From Parerythrobacter_A sp963838735 (GTDB lineage: Bacteria; Pseudomonadota; Alphaproteobacteria; Sphingomonadales; Sphingomonadaceae): a stretch of DNA of 64,000 nucleotides. Made by a program: the position numbers and the translations under genes. The notes beneath the pieces were generated by a model. The model was not told the origin of the DNA. It was given only the letters and a program-made list of their open reading frames with translations, and searched no databases. The DNA lies in assembly GCA_963838735.1 (NCBI GenBank), contig CAWISG010000003.1, positions 558,001-622,000 of the forward strand, read 5' to 3'. Shown in pieces: positions 36,084-45,724 of this stretch (position 1 is its first letter; every line of letters starts with the position of its first letter).

Positions 36084-37313
36084 CTATTTACCAGCCGCCA
36101 CCGCTGCCACGGCCGTCTGGAAAGCGCGCCGGGCATCGCTGCTGGTGGCGCGCGGCCAGTTGCCGATGACGGCGACCACCAGATTGCGCTGCGGCACGAT
36201 GGTAATCCCCTGCCCGAAAATGCCCTGCGCGCCGTAAACGCCGCCGGGATAGGTCCACCACTGGTAGCCATAGCCGAACCCGTTGCCGAGATCGGCTTGC
36301 GCGGACGTCGCTCGCGCAAACCATCCGTCCGGCACCACATCGCCGCCGCCATCCAGAACAAACTGGCCGAAGCGCGCGTAATCCGACAGGCGCAGTGACA
36401 GGCAGCATCCGCCGATGCTGGCATCGGTCGGGTCGCTGATCCAGAACAGGCTGTCCTCGAAACCGGCAGGATCGGCAATCTTCTCTTTCGCATACTCGGC
36501 CAGCGTCATGCCGACCGCACCCTCGACCACGGTGCCGATCAGATTTGTTTCGCCGGTCTTGTAAACCCACTTCTCTCCCGCGGGTGCATCGCGATCCAGC
36601 GTCTTCATGTACGTGACGGCCATTGGCTCGCCATCGACGGGCTGGACCGCAAACATGCGCGCCACATCGCTGTTCGGGTCGGAATAATCCTCGTTCCACG
36701 CGACGCCAGACGTCATGGTGGCAAGCTGTTCGATGGAGACATCGTCATACGCGCTGCCGACCAGTCCGGGAACATATTTGGACACCGGGTCGTCAAGGCT
36801 GGCGATGCTGCCGTCCTTCACCGCCGCGCCCAGCAGCGTCGACGTGAAACTCTTGGCCACCGAAAAGCTTGTCCAGCGGTCCGTCGCCTTCATCCCCAGT
36901 CCGTATTTCTCGTACCGGACGCGCCCGTCTTCCAGCACCATAATGCCCGCTGCATTGTGTTCCGCAAGATAGGCGTCGAGCAGCGCCATCGACGCGCCGG
37001 GCAGCGTGTCGCCGCGCGGCAAGGTGCGTTTACTCCGCGCCTTCACCTCGGTTCCGGGAAAATAATCCTCCATCTTGCGGAACCGCGCCGAACGGGTTGC
37101 ATCGTCCCAGAACAAAACCTGCTGCTGTTCCAGCGTCAGCTCTTGCAAGGGCGCGGTGCGCGTCACGAAAACAGGCGGAGGCGGGGCGGGAGGAGCGGGG
37201 GGCGCAGCCTCCATAGCGACACCCTGCGCAGCAACGGGCGGCGCCGGTTGCGCGGCTGCGCACCCGGCCAGCAAGGCCGACGCGCAAGTCATCGTCGCCA
37301 TCATTATCCGCAT
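36084..37313 (-). CDS. Serine hydrolase, class C beta-lactamase family, lipoprotein
   Basis: A 409-residue protein with a lipoprotein signal (lipobox LLAGC, C18), a Pro-rich linker (about 38-48) and a beta-lactamase/esterase fold. The SxxK motif is S151-VAK; YKTGETN is near the expected YxN region. Such proteins are usually esterases or peptidases rather than antibiotic-resistance enzymes. The acyl anchor suggests an envelope location. It is upstream of, and transcribed toward, the PilZ gene; its substrate is unknown. Confidence 0.85.
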   Translation of the reverse strand: MRIMMATMTCASALLAGCAAAQPAPPVAAQGVAMEAAPPAPPAPPPPVFVTRTAPLQELTLEQQQVLFWDDATRSARFRKMEDYFPGTEVKARSKRTLPRGDTLPGASMALLDAYLAEHNAAGIMVLEDGRVRYEKYGLGMKATDRWTSFSVAKSFTSTLLGAAVKDGSIASLDDPVSKYVPGLVGSAYDDVSIEQLATMTSGVAWNEDYSDPNSDVARMFAVQPVDGEPMAVTYMKTLDRDAPAGEKWVYKTGETNLIGTVVEGAVGMTLAEYAKEKIADPAGFEDSLFWISDPTDASIGGCCLSLRLSDYARFGQFVLDGGGDVVPDGWFARATSAQADLGNGFGYGYQWWTYPGGVYGAQGIFGQGITIVPQRNLVVAVIGNWPRATSSDARRAFQTAVAAVAAGK

Positions 37314-37317
37314 CGTT

Positions 37318-38655
37318 CTATTCCTTCACAAGTGTAACCTGATGCACGTCGATCCCGCCGCCGCGAAACCCGCCTTCGCAATAGGCGAGGTAATAGTCCC
37401 AGAAGCGGCGGAAATGCGAATCGAATCCTGCGGGCAGACGCCCCTGATTACCCGCTGCGGTGAAGTTCTCGCGCCATAGCTTGAGCGTCTCGGCATAATC
37501 CGCGCCGAAATCGACCTGGTCTTCCCAGCGCAGGCCCCGCGCCTCGGCCAGTGCGCGGAATTCGGCGGTGCGGATCAGCAGGCCGCCGGGGAAGACATAG
37601 GCCTGAATGAAATCGGCGCCGGCGGCGTAGGCATCGAACACCGGCTCCGCCATCGAGATGAACTGGATCGCAGCGCGCCCGCCGGGCTTCAGGCTGCGCG
37701 CGACCACGTCGAGATAATCCGGCCAGTTCTCGCGCCCCAGCGCCTCCACCATTTCGATGCTGTACACCGCATCGTAGGTGCCGTGCACATCGCGATAGTC
37801 GCACTGGCGCAGGGCGACGTTTTTCCGCACTTCGGGCGGCAGCGTTTCGCGCGCCCATGCCAGTTGCTGTTCGGACAGGCTGATCGCATCGACCCGCACG
37901 CCGCCAGCCGCCAGCGCCGCCGCAGCCGATCCCCATCCGCAGCCGATTTCCAGCACGCGGTCGCCGGCGGAAACGCCCAGCCGCGCCTCCACCGTCATCA
38001 TCTTGCCGACCTGCCCATAGGCCAGCGTATCGCCCATCTGCTGGTACGGGTTCGGACCGTCCCACACCCCCCAGCGCGCGCTGGAATAGGTCATCGTGTC
38101 GTCCAGCCATGCGGCGTAGAAATCGTTGCCCAGATCGTAATGCGCGTGGATGTTGCGGGCCGATCCGGCGCGCGTGTTGCGGTTGAGCCAATGGCCGAAC
38201 CGCGCCGCCAGCCGAAATGCGCCCTTGGCCCGCCCCGCATCGCCCAGCGTTACCGCATTGGCGTTGAACACCGCAAACACGGTCACGAGGTCGGGGCTGG
38301 ACCATTCGCCCGCTTCCCACGCCTGGTACCAGCCGACGGACCCGTTGGACGCCAGCCGCAACAGCGCGCGCCAGTCCTTCAGATGCACCACCGCGTCGAA
38401 GCCGTCTTCGCCGCGTCCACCCAGCACGCGCACCGTGCCATCGGGCAAGTGACCCTGTATCGAACCGCGCACCAGCCCCGCATCCAGCCGGTCCAGCATC
38501 CTGTGAAACCCGGGCGCAAGCAGCCGTGCTAGCCGACCGGGGGTACGCTCGAACCGCGTGCCCCCCGCCAGCAACCCTGCGCCGCGTTGTGCTTCCCCCG
38601 TCATGGGCGTCGCTATGGCGTTGCGCCGGGTGTCGGGCAAGTTCACTTTGGATGC
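37318..38655 (-). CDS. Cyclopropane-fatty-acyl-phospholipid synthase family methyltransferase
   Basis: A SAM-dependent enzyme of the CFA synthase type: SAM loop VLEIGCGWGSAAAALA, then the CFA-like motif YDLGNDFYAAWLDDTMTYSSA, YDAVYSIEMVEALG and a C-terminal YLAYCEGGFR. It would methylate or cyclopropanate phospholipid unsaturations. The GTG at 38655 has AAGGA overlapping the photolyase stop and gives a 445-residue product; an ATG at 38604 (428 residues) lacks a ribosome site. It lies 11 nt after the photolyase gene. Confidence 0.87.
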   Translation of the reverse strand, partial: ASKVNLPDTRRNAIATPMTGEAQRGAGLLAGGTRFERTPGRLARLLAPGFHRMLDRLDAGLVRGSIQGHLPDGTVRVLGGRGEDGFDAVVHLKDWRALLRLASNGSVGWYQAWEAGEWSSPDLVTVFAVFNANAVTLGDAGRAKGAFRLAARFGHWLNRNTRAGSARNIHAHYDLGNDFYAAWLDDTMTYSSARWGVWDGPNPYQQMGDTLAYGQVGKMMTVEARLGVSAGDRVLEIGCGWGSAAAALAAGGVRVDAISLSEQQLAWARETLPPEVRKNVALRQCDYRDVHGTYDAVYSIEMVEALGRENWPDYLDVVARSLKPGGRAAIQFISMAEPVFDAYAAGADFIQAYVFPGGLLIRTAEFRALAEARGLRWEDQVDFGADYAETLKLWRENFTAAGNQGRLPAGFDSHFRRFWDYYLAYCEGGFRGGGIDVHQVTLVKE

Positions 38656-38666
38656 CACCTGTGCGG

Positions 38667-40052
38667 TCAGTCCTTCGTCGCGCGATAGGCCGCCAGCGCG
38701 CGTTCGCGGGCGTCCTTGTGCGCGATGATCTTGGCCGGGTAGTCGTCGGGGCGGCAGCCTGCCTCCTCCGGGTCGTGGATCGCCTCGTCGGACAGGTTCG
38801 CCAGTTCGGGCACGAATTCCCGGATATAGCCCGCCGCATCGAATTTGGGGCTTTGCGACAGCGGGGCCATGATCCGGCTGAACATGTTGCTGTCCACGCC
38901 CGACCCGCTCATCCATTGCCAGTTGACCGAGTTGTTGCCGTAGTCCGCATCGACCAGGCAATCCCAATACCACTGTTCGCCCAGCGTCCAGTCGATCAGC
39001 AGATGCTTAATCAGGAAGCTGGCGCAAATCATCCGTACGCGGTTGTGGATCCAGCCGGTCTGCCACAGCTGGCGCATGCCCGCGTCAACAATGGGATAGC
39101 CGGTGCGCCCCTGCTGCCAGGCTTCGAGATCGGCCTGCACGTCGCCCGATAAGGCGTCGCGCCAAAGGTCGCCATCATACCCGTCGCGATAGGGTTCGCG
39201 GCCATAATCGGGGTATTGGCGAATGACGTTCTGCGCATAGTCACGCCAGATCAGTTCTTTTTCGAATGTTTTCCAGCCCTTGCTGCGCTTATCCGAGAAC
39301 CGGTGCCAAATCTGCACCGGCGAAATTTCGCCCCAGTGCAGGTGCGGTGACATGCGGCTGGACCCGTCCTGCGACGGCAGGTTGCGCGCCTCGTCATACG
39401 CGTCAATGTGGTCCACCCACCAGTCGAGCCGGTCCTGCGCCGCGCCCTCGCCGACGGTCCACGCCGCGTCGATACCACCGGACCAGTCGGGCTTCGTTGG
39501 CAGCAAGTCCCAGTCCGCCAGTGCATCGCTGTCGGGCCATTCGTCGGGTGAGGACAGCGTGTCGGGTTCGGGCAACGCATCGCGCGGCGGCAGTTCCTCC
39601 AGCACGGCTTTCGAAAAGGGCGTGTAGATCTTGTACGGATTGCCCGATCCGGTGCTGACCGTATTGGCTGGCAACAGGTAGTTGCCGTCGTAAAGCTGAA
39701 GATCCAGCTCCGCGCCCAGCGCGTTCTCCGCCTCCTGCCACCACGGTTCGTAATGGCGGTTGGCGTGGACGGTTTCTGCACCGATGGCATTGGCCACGGT
39801 CGTCAATTCGCTCACCGCATCGCCACACCGCAGCACGATTCGCGAGTGGCGCGCACCCAAACTGCGAGACAGGCTTTCGAGCGAATGATGCAGCCACCAC
39901 CGGCTCGCCCCGCCATAGGCATGGTCCCCCGCCGCATCGTCGTCGAGCACATAGATCGGCACCACCGGCCCTGCTTGCGCCGCGTGATACAGCGCCGGGT
40001 TGTCCGCCATCCGCAAATCGCGTCGGAGCCAGAGGAGTTGGGGTCGGGTCAT
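38667..40052 (-). CDS. phr: Deoxyribodipyrimidine photolyase
   Basis: 461 residues, cryptochrome/photolyase family. The N-terminal domain begins LLWLRRDLRMADNPALY, and the FAD domain has MRQLWQTGWIHNRVRM and WMSGSGVDSNMFSRIM. It repairs cyclobutane pyrimidine dimers using light; the FAD-binding block is intact. The start ATG overlaps the end of the YdjM-like gene by 4 nt. Photorepair is common in surface-water bacteria. Confidence 0.94.
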   Translation of the reverse strand: MTRPQLLWLRRDLRMADNPALYHAAQAGPVVPIYVLDDDAAGDHAYGGASRWWLHHSLESLSRSLGARHSRIVLRCGDAVSELTTVANAIGAETVHANRHYEPWWQEAENALGAELDLQLYDGNYLLPANTVSTGSGNPYKIYTPFSKAVLEELPPRDALPEPDTLSSPDEWPDSDALADWDLLPTKPDWSGGIDAAWTVGEGAAQDRLDWWVDHIDAYDEARNLPSQDGSSRMSPHLHWGEISPVQIWHRFSDKRSKGWKTFEKELIWRDYAQNVIRQYPDYGREPYRDGYDGDLWRDALSGDVQADLEAWQQGRTGYPIVDAGMRQLWQTGWIHNRVRMICASFLIKHLLIDWTLGEQWYWDCLVDADYGNNSVNWQWMSGSGVDSNMFSRIMAPLSQSPKFDAAGYIREFVPELANLSDEAIHDPEEAGCRPDDYPAKIIAHKDARERALAAYRATKD

Positions 40053-40970
40053 GAGCGTTTCTCGGTAAATCTGTTGCGTTCGACCCAGCAGAACTGGTCC
40101 GGCAGACGAACCGCGAACCGGTCGGCCGCGAGTGGATCGTAGAACCGGGCATCGCGCAGCATCACGCCTTCGCTTCCCGCCTCCACGAAAGGCGTGCGCG
40201 ACCAGAACAGGAAGGCGCGCACATCGGGGTCGGTCGCGCGCAAGGCCGCGAAGTCGCAGCGATCGAGCGGCACGTCGCCGACGGGGCGCGTATCGATCTG
40301 GTACAGCCCATTCGCCCCGGTTATCGTCTCGCGCTGCCAGGAAAGGCCGGGCGGCGGGCTGGCTATGGGATTCTCTCCGGTCGCATTCCCCTCCGTGACG
40401 CCGGTCAGCACACCCTGCGCAGCGATGTAAAGCGCCGCGCCGGTCGCACCGATGCGCCCCACGCTACGCCAGTCCCCGCCGCGCTTCTCCTGTCGCAGCG
40501 ACCACCACAGCGCTAACCCCATGCCCGCCCACAGCCACACGTCGATGATGAACAGCGTATCGCCATAGAACCAGCGGCTGCTGAACGGTTCGAGCAGGCG
40601 GATGCCGTAGACGTTGAGCCAGTCGAGCGCCGGGTGCGTCAGGCAGCCCAAGCAGGCTCAGCCCGTAGAGCCAGCCGAAATGCACCGGCAGACGTCCTTC
40701 CGGTCTCTTACCGCGTCTGGTTTGCCAGCGGTCGAACCCCCACAGTAGCCCCGCCAGCACCAGCGGCAGCAACACCAGCGCGGGCGGGCCATGGGTTATG
40801 CCGCGGCGAAAAGCGAGATGCTCCACACCCTCCAGCCAGAAGAAGCACGTCGCGTCCACATCGGGCAGGTTCGCACCGATAATCAGCGCGGGCATCGCCA
40901 GCCCCGTGCGGCGTTTCAGGCCGGTCTGCCCGATCAGCGCACCGACCAGCGAATGCGTGAGATTATCCAT
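40049..40970 (-). pseudogene. YdjM-like membrane metal-dependent hydrolase, one-base frameshift
   Basis: A PF04307-type integral-membrane hydrolase. The 5' part has HSLVGALIGQ, DVDATCFF and RRGITHGP; the 3' part begins CLTHPALDWLNVYG and continues through two helices to the stop at 40049. The halves lie in different frames: one extra base in the CCC run at 40647-40649 separates GWLYGLSLLG from CLTHPALDW, and deleting it restores a single product of about 306 residues. It may be real decay or a base-call error. The last codons overlap the photolyase start. Confidence 0.75.
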
Positions 40971-40999
40971 TCACTCCCCCTACCCGCCGGCGCACGACC

Positions 41000-42037
41000 C
41001 TACTCTGTCGGATGCCCTTCCGCCGCATCGACCGTCCAGGTCTGCCCCTTGCCCAGCAACTTCGCCAGGTCGGCGGTCTTGCCCTCGCTCGCCATCTTGC
41101 GCTCCGCGATAACGGCGGTTTCGAACGTCGGGCGCGGATCGTCGTACAGCACGCCCAGCGCCATGGGAAATTCGCCGAACGGCATTTCGACCAGCATGTT
41201 CGCAACCGCGCGGCTCTTCACGTCATGGACGCGCACGCCCGCCGCCTGCCAGTCGCCGCTCACCACATCGACAACCTTGAGCGCCAGCGTGTCGATATCC
41301 AGCGCCAACCCCTTCGCGCCATTGGCGAACAGCATCGGTTCGCCATCCTCCAGCCAGAGCTGGCGGTCCTCCGCCCCCTTGGGCGCGGCGAAATCCTCGA
41401 ATACGTCTTTATTGTAGACGATACAGTTCTGGAATATCTCGATAAAGGCCGCGCCCTGATGCGCGTGGGCGGCGACCAAAACCTCGGGCAGTTTCTTCGA
41501 CACATCGAACCCGCGCGCCACGAACCGTGCGCCGCTACCCAGCGCAAACGCAGCGGGTTTGGCGGGGTGGTCGTAGCTGCCGATGGGCGTGCTGGGCGAT
41601 TTGGTGCCCTCGCGGCTGGTGGGCGAGGCCTGTCCCTTGGTGAGGCCGTAGATTTCGTTGTTGAACAGCATGATCTGCATGTTCACATTGCGGCGCAGCA
41701 CATGCATCATGTGGTTGCCCCCGATGCTGAGCCCGTCGCCATCGCCCGTCACCAGCCAGATATCGAGGTCCGGATTGGCCAGCTTCACCCCCGTCGCCAC
41801 CGCCGGCGCGCGGCCGTGGATGGTGTGGAAGCCGTATGTTTCCATGTAATAGGGGAACCGGCTGGAGCAGCCGATGCCACTGATAAAGCACGTGTTGGAC
41901 GGGTCCGCGCCCAGCTGCGGCAGCGTGCGCTGCACCGCCTTCAAAATGGCATAGTCCCCACAGCCGGGGCACCACCGCACCTCCTGGTCCGTTTCCCAAT
42001 CCTTGAGCGTGGTTTCGAATTTAACGGGGGCGTTCAT
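41000..42037 (-). CDS. 2-oxoacid:ferredoxin oxidoreductase subunit beta
   Basis: 345 residues. The beta subunit binds thiamine diphosphate (GDGDGLSIGGNHMMHVLRRN) and has cluster-type Cys near the start (WCPGCGDYAIL) and in the CFISGIGCSSRFP block. With the alpha subunit encoded upstream it converts 2-oxoglutarate (or another 2-oxoacid) to acyl-CoA, reducing ferredoxin. The two genes are separated by 136 nt holding a REP pair. KorAB is known in aerobic sphingomonads and other alphaproteobacteria. Confidence 0.92.
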   Translation of the reverse strand: MNAPVKFETTLKDWETDQEVRWCPGCGDYAILKAVQRTLPQLGADPSNTCFISGIGCSSRFPYYMETYGFHTIHGRAPAVATGVKLANPDLDIWLVTGDGDGLSIGGNHMMHVLRRNVNMQIMLFNNEIYGLTKGQASPTSREGTKSPSTPIGSYDHPAKPAAFALGSGARFVARGFDVSKKLPEVLVAAHAHQGAAFIEIFQNCIVYNKDVFEDFAAPKGAEDRQLWLEDGEPMLFANGAKGLALDIDTLALKVVDVVSGDWQAAGVRVHDVKSRAVANMLVEMPFGEFPMALGVLYDDPRPTFETAVIAERKMASEGKTADLAKLLGKGQTWTVDAAEGHPTE

Positions 42038-42062
42038 TATAACTCTTTCCGGACATCATAGC

Positions 42063-42153
42063 CCGTTCGTGCTGAGCTTGTCGAAGCATTGCACTTCACT
42101 CGATCTCGACGCTCGAAGGAAGGACGACCCTTCGACAAGCTCAGGGCGAACGG
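42063..42153. repeat. REP-like inverted pair (site 3) between korA and korB
   Basis: Facing arms CCGTTCGTGCTGAGCTTG... at 42063-42088 and CCTTCGACAAGCTCAGGG... at 42129-42153 match the two other pairs in this window. This copy lies in the 136-nt gap between the two oxidoreductase subunit genes. In the transcript it would form a stable stem, which could attenuate or stabilise the polycistronic RNA. Confidence 0.75.
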
Positions 42154-42173
42154 AATGGGCGACATGCACACCA

Positions 42174-44096
42174 TCATTGAACCGGACTCGGCAACTGGCC
42201 TTTGTTCACTTCGACCTGCCCGCCTTCATTGCCCGCAATCCCGTCGAAATACTTCGCGATTGCCGCTTCCATCTCCGCGATCGCGAAGGGCTGGCCGCTA
42301 GTCTTGGTCAGCGGTGTCGCGTCGATCAGCAACTGGTCGCGCAGGACGGTCTTGAACTGCCCGGTATTCATCTCGGGCACCAGCACATGATCGTATCCGC
42401 GCAGCAGCGCGCCCAGATTGGCGGGCAGCGGCCAGATGTTGCGGACATGGATATGCGCCACGCTGCACCCCTTGGCGATGCTGCGGCGCACCGCCTGCTG
42501 AATGGGGCCATAGGTGCTGCCCCAGCCGACCACCGCCAGCGTGCCGCTCGCCTCGCCCAAGGCAACCTCCTGCGCGGGTACCGGAATGTCCGCGATCTTG
42601 CGCTTGCGCATGTCGGTCATCGCCTGATGGTTGTCGGGCGCGTAGTCGATATTGCCGGTGCCGTCCTCCTTCTCGATCCCGCCGATACGGTGCATCAGGC
42701 CCGGCGTGCCCGGCTTGATCCACGGCCGCGCGCCCTTGAAGTCGCGGGCATAGGGCAACAGCGGTTCACCGGCGGGCAGCGTATTGAGGAATTGCGCGGG
42801 AAACGGCTCGAACGTGTCGGGATCGGGTACCTTCCACGGCTCGGCGGCATTGGCGATGTAGCCATCGGTCAGCAGCATCACCGGCGTCATGTATTGCACC
42901 GCCAGCCGGCACGCCTCGATCGCGCATTCGAACGCATCGCCCGGGCTGCGCGCGGCGATGACCGGCATCGGCGCATCGCCATTGCGGCCATAGACGGCCT
43001 GATAGAGGTCGCTCTGCTCGGTCTTGGTCGGCAGGCCGGTGCTGGGGCCGCCGCGCTGGCTGTTGACGATGACCAGCGGCAGCTCGGTCATGATCGCCAG
43101 CCCCATCGCTTCGGTCTTCAGCGCAATGCCCGGACCGCTTGACGACGTGACGCCCAGCGATCCGGCATAGCTCGCCCCGATGGCGGCGCAGATTGCGGCG
43201 ATCTCGTCCTCCGCCTGGAACGTGGTGACGCCGAATTCCTTCAGCCGCGCGAGGTGGTGCAGGATGGCGCTGGCGGGCGTAATGGGATAGCCGCCGAAGA
43301 ACATCTCCAGCTCGGCCAACTGCGCCCCTGCGACCAGCCCCAGCGACACCGCCTCGGCGCCGGTAATCGTGCGATACAGCCCCGGTTCGCTTTCGACCGG
43401 CGGCATGGAAAGCTGCTTGATCGGCCCGGCCAGCTCCGCCGTTTCGCCATAGGCATGGCCCGCATCCAGCGCCGCAATATTGGCGTCGGCGATAGCGGGC
43501 GCGTTCCTGAACTTGCCGCGCAGCCAGTCGTGGATCGGATCGCGCGGACGGTCGAACATCCACAGCGCCAGCCCCAGCGTCCACATGTTCTTGGACCGCA
43601 GCGCATCCTTCTTGCCCAGCCCGAACGGCTCGACCGCCTGCACCGTCATCTCGCTGATGTCGAAGGCCAGCACGTCGAACTTCGCGAGACTGCCATCTTC
43701 CAGCGGATTGGCGTCGTACTTCGCCTTGTCGAGGTTGCGTTTCGTGAACGCCCCGGTGTCTGCAATGATCAGACCGCCGGGTTTCAGCGCGGCCAGGTTC
43801 ACTTTCAGCGCGGCGGGGTTCATCGCCACCAGCACGTCGGGCGCATCGCCGGCGGTATTGATCTTGCGGCTGCCGAAATTGATCTGGAACGCGCTGACGC
43901 CGAACAGCGTACCCTGCGGTGCGCGGATCTCGGCGGGAAAATCGGGGAAAGTGGCCAGATCGTTGCCCTGCAAGGCGGTGGACAGCGTGAATTGCCCGCC
44001 GGTCAGCTGCATCCCGTCACCGGAATCGCCCGCGAACCGGACGGTGACGGCGTCCGGTATGGCGGTGGCGGGATTATCTGCGGCGACAGACGCCAT
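42174..44096 (-). CDS. 2-oxoacid:acceptor oxidoreductase subunit alpha (fused gamma-alpha)
   Basis: 640 residues. The gamma-type domain at the N-terminus (RFAGDSGDGMQLTGGQF, residues about 20-200) is fused to the alpha pyrimidine-binding domain (EMFFGGYPITPASAILHH, then SSGPGIALKTEAMGL and the C-terminal domain with VVGWGSTYGPI). It is the partner of the beta subunit encoded downstream. The ATG at 44094-44096 has GAGGACC upstream; the longer open frame is rejected. Divergent from the esterase gene. Confidence 0.92.
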   Translation of the reverse strand: MASVAADNPATAIPDAVTVRFAGDSGDGMQLTGGQFTLSTALQGNDLATFPDFPAEIRAPQGTLFGVSAFQINFGSRKINTAGDAPDVLVAMNPAALKVNLAALKPGGLIIADTGAFTKRNLDKAKYDANPLEDGSLAKFDVLAFDISEMTVQAVEPFGLGKKDALRSKNMWTLGLALWMFDRPRDPIHDWLRGKFRNAPAIADANIAALDAGHAYGETAELAGPIKQLSMPPVESEPGLYRTITGAEAVSLGLVAGAQLAELEMFFGGYPITPASAILHHLARLKEFGVTTFQAEDEIAAICAAIGASYAGSLGVTSSSGPGIALKTEAMGLAIMTELPLVIVNSQRGGPSTGLPTKTEQSDLYQAVYGRNGDAPMPVIAARSPGDAFECAIEACRLAVQYMTPVMLLTDGYIANAAEPWKVPDPDTFEPFPAQFLNTLPAGEPLLPYARDFKGARPWIKPGTPGLMHRIGGIEKEDGTGNIDYAPDNHQAMTDMRKRKIADIPVPAQEVALGEASGTLAVVGWGSTYGPIQQAVRRSIAKGCSVAHIHVRNIWPLPANLGALLRGYDHVLVPEMNTGQFKTVLRDQLLIDATPLTKTSGQPFAIAEMEAAIAKYFDGIAGNEGGQVEVNKGQLPSPVQ

Positions 44097-44267
44097 AAAT
44101 GTGGTCCTCGAAACTTCGCGCGAGAGGGGAAGGCAAGATGCGCACCTATGGTCGGCAACCCGCCCCCGCAATCAAGAATTTCTCCTATGTCACAAAACAG
44201 GCGGTGGAAACAGGCGGCGGCTGCGCTAGGCAGGGGGCAACACAAAAGTGATGCGAGGAACCCAGCC

Positions 44268-45225
44268 ATGGCCGACACCGAACACTTCATGCGCGACGAC
44301 ACCCGCGCCTTCCTCGCCATGCTGGAACAGATGGGCGGCGGCGGTGTGGAGGATGTGGGCGCGGTCGCCGGGCGGCAGCAGATGCGCGCGCTGGGGCCGC
44401 TGGCGGAGGCGGAGCCGCGCGACCTGCCCGTCATGCGCGACCTGACCTGCTCCGGCCCGGCGGGCGACATCCCGCTGCGGTTCTACGACACGAAGGAGAC
44501 GCGCGACGCGGGGCCGGTGGTGCTCTTCCTGCATGGCGGCGGCTTCGTGATCGGCGACCTTGAGGTGTATCATTCGCTCTGCACAGAAATCGCGCACCAC
44601 CTCGACCTGCCCGTGGTGTCGGTCGATTACCGGCTCGCGCCCGAGCATCCCTTCCCTGCCGGGCCGGACGATTGCGAGGCGGCGGCGCGCTGGCTGGCGG
44701 GATCGCCTGCGGAGCTGGATCGCGACGTGACGGGGCTGGTCATCACTGGAGACAGCGCGGGCGGCAACCTAACCATCGTGACCACTGCCGCGCTAACGGC
44801 AAAGCCTGCCGCCGTACCGGTGCTGGTGCAGGCGCCGATCTACCCCATCGCCAGCGACGTCAGCGAACACTCCAGCTTCCGCGACTTTGCCGAGGGGTTC
44901 TTCCTGACCCGCAAGACGATGCGCTGGTTCGACGAGCAATATGCAGGCGATGCAAGCGACGCGCGGCACACGCCGATGGCCGTTGTGGCGAAGGACGTGC
45001 CGCCCACCGTGCTGTGCACCGCCGGGCTGGACCCGTTGCGCGATTCGGGCCGCGAATATGCCGCCCACCTGATCGAGCAGGGCACCGAGGTCAGCTATTT
45101 CGAGTTTCCCGGCCTGATCCACGGCTTCGTCACCATGCGCAAGGCAATCCCCAGCGGGCAGGCGGACCTGGAGGCGTTTCTCGACGCGATTGCCGGTCAA
45201 GCTACGCCGCGCGGACGCCCGCTGA
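44268..45225 (+). CDS. HSL-family alpha/beta hydrolase (esterase), reads into rppH
   Basis: A hormone-sensitive-lipase-type esterase: oxyanion HGGGF, nucleophile GDSAGG, acid in DPLRDSG and base in IHGF; the body is complete to FLDAIAGQ. As sequenced, there is no stop: the frame continues into the RNA pyrophosphohydrolase as one 484-residue product. A TGA at 45223-45225 lies in the +1 frame and overlaps an ATG (TGATG). One extra base near 45199-45203 would account for this and give the end AGQLRRADAR. Start ATG with GAGG upstream. Confidence 0.82.
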
Positions 45226-45719
45226 TGCTGCGCCCCGTCAAGCCCGGCGAACCGACCGGCTATCGCCCGTGTGCCGGGTTTATGCTGGTGAACGCGGACG
45301 GCAAGGTTTTCGTCGGCCAGCGGATCGACAAGCGCGCGATCGGCCATTGGCAAATGCCGCAAGGCGGGATCGACCCCGGCGAGGACGAGCAGGCGGCGGC
45401 TCTACGCGAACTGGCCGAGGAAACCGGCATCACGCCGGACCTCGTGGAAGTGCTGGCCGAAATGCCCCGCCCCCTGCGCTACGATTTGCCCGAGGACCTG
45501 ATCGGCACCCTGTGGAAAGGCAAATGGCGCGGCCAGGAACAGAACTGGTTCCTCGGCCGGTTCCTGGGCACCGACGCCGATATCGACCTGGAAGCCCACG
45601 ACCCGCCCGAATTCGACGCGTGGAAATGGGTGGAGCCGAAGGAACTGCCCGAACTGATCGTGCCGTTCAAGCGGGACATTTACGCAGCGGTGGTGGAGGA
45701 GTTTGGGCGGCATATTTAA
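45225..45719 (+). CDS. rppH: RNA pyrophosphohydrolase (Nudix)
   Basis: A 164-residue Nudix enzyme: YRPCAGFMLVNADGKVFVGQRID at the start and a full Nudix box from GGIDPGEDEQ to RELAEETG. It removes pyrophosphate from the 5' end of RNA, triggering decay, or acts on related dinucleotides. The length from the ATG at 45225 is usual for RppH. In the given sequence it is in frame with the upstream esterase (see that entry), but the ATG is in a TGATG context that suggests an independent start. Confidence 0.9.
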   Translation: MLRPVKPGEPTGYRPCAGFMLVNADGKVFVGQRIDKRAIGHWQMPQGGIDPGEDEQAAALRELAEETGITPDLVEVLAEMPRPLRYDLPEDLIGTLWKGKWRGQEQNWFLGRFLGTDADIDLEAHDPPEFDAWKWVEPKELPELIVPFKRDIYAAVVEEFGRHI

Positions 45720-45724
45720 CAGCT

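Noticed and set aside
36084..37313. Class C beta-lactamase resistance gene
   Set aside because: Only the general SxxK fold is clear; a lipoprotein esterase/peptidase role is more usual for this group.
43254..44267. N-terminal 338-residue extension of the esterase frame
   Set aside because: It is antisense to korA; the ATG at 44268 with GAGG and the conserved esterase start are far better.
44268..45719. Bifunctional esterase-RppH protein as a novel fusion
   Set aside because: The TGATG at the junction and the same one-base lesion in four other genes make a frameshift more likely; kept only as a finding to test.
44672..45724. 351-residue extension of the AraC frame
   Set aside because: Overlaps esterase and rppH in another frame; the AraC protein is normal length from ATG 45725.
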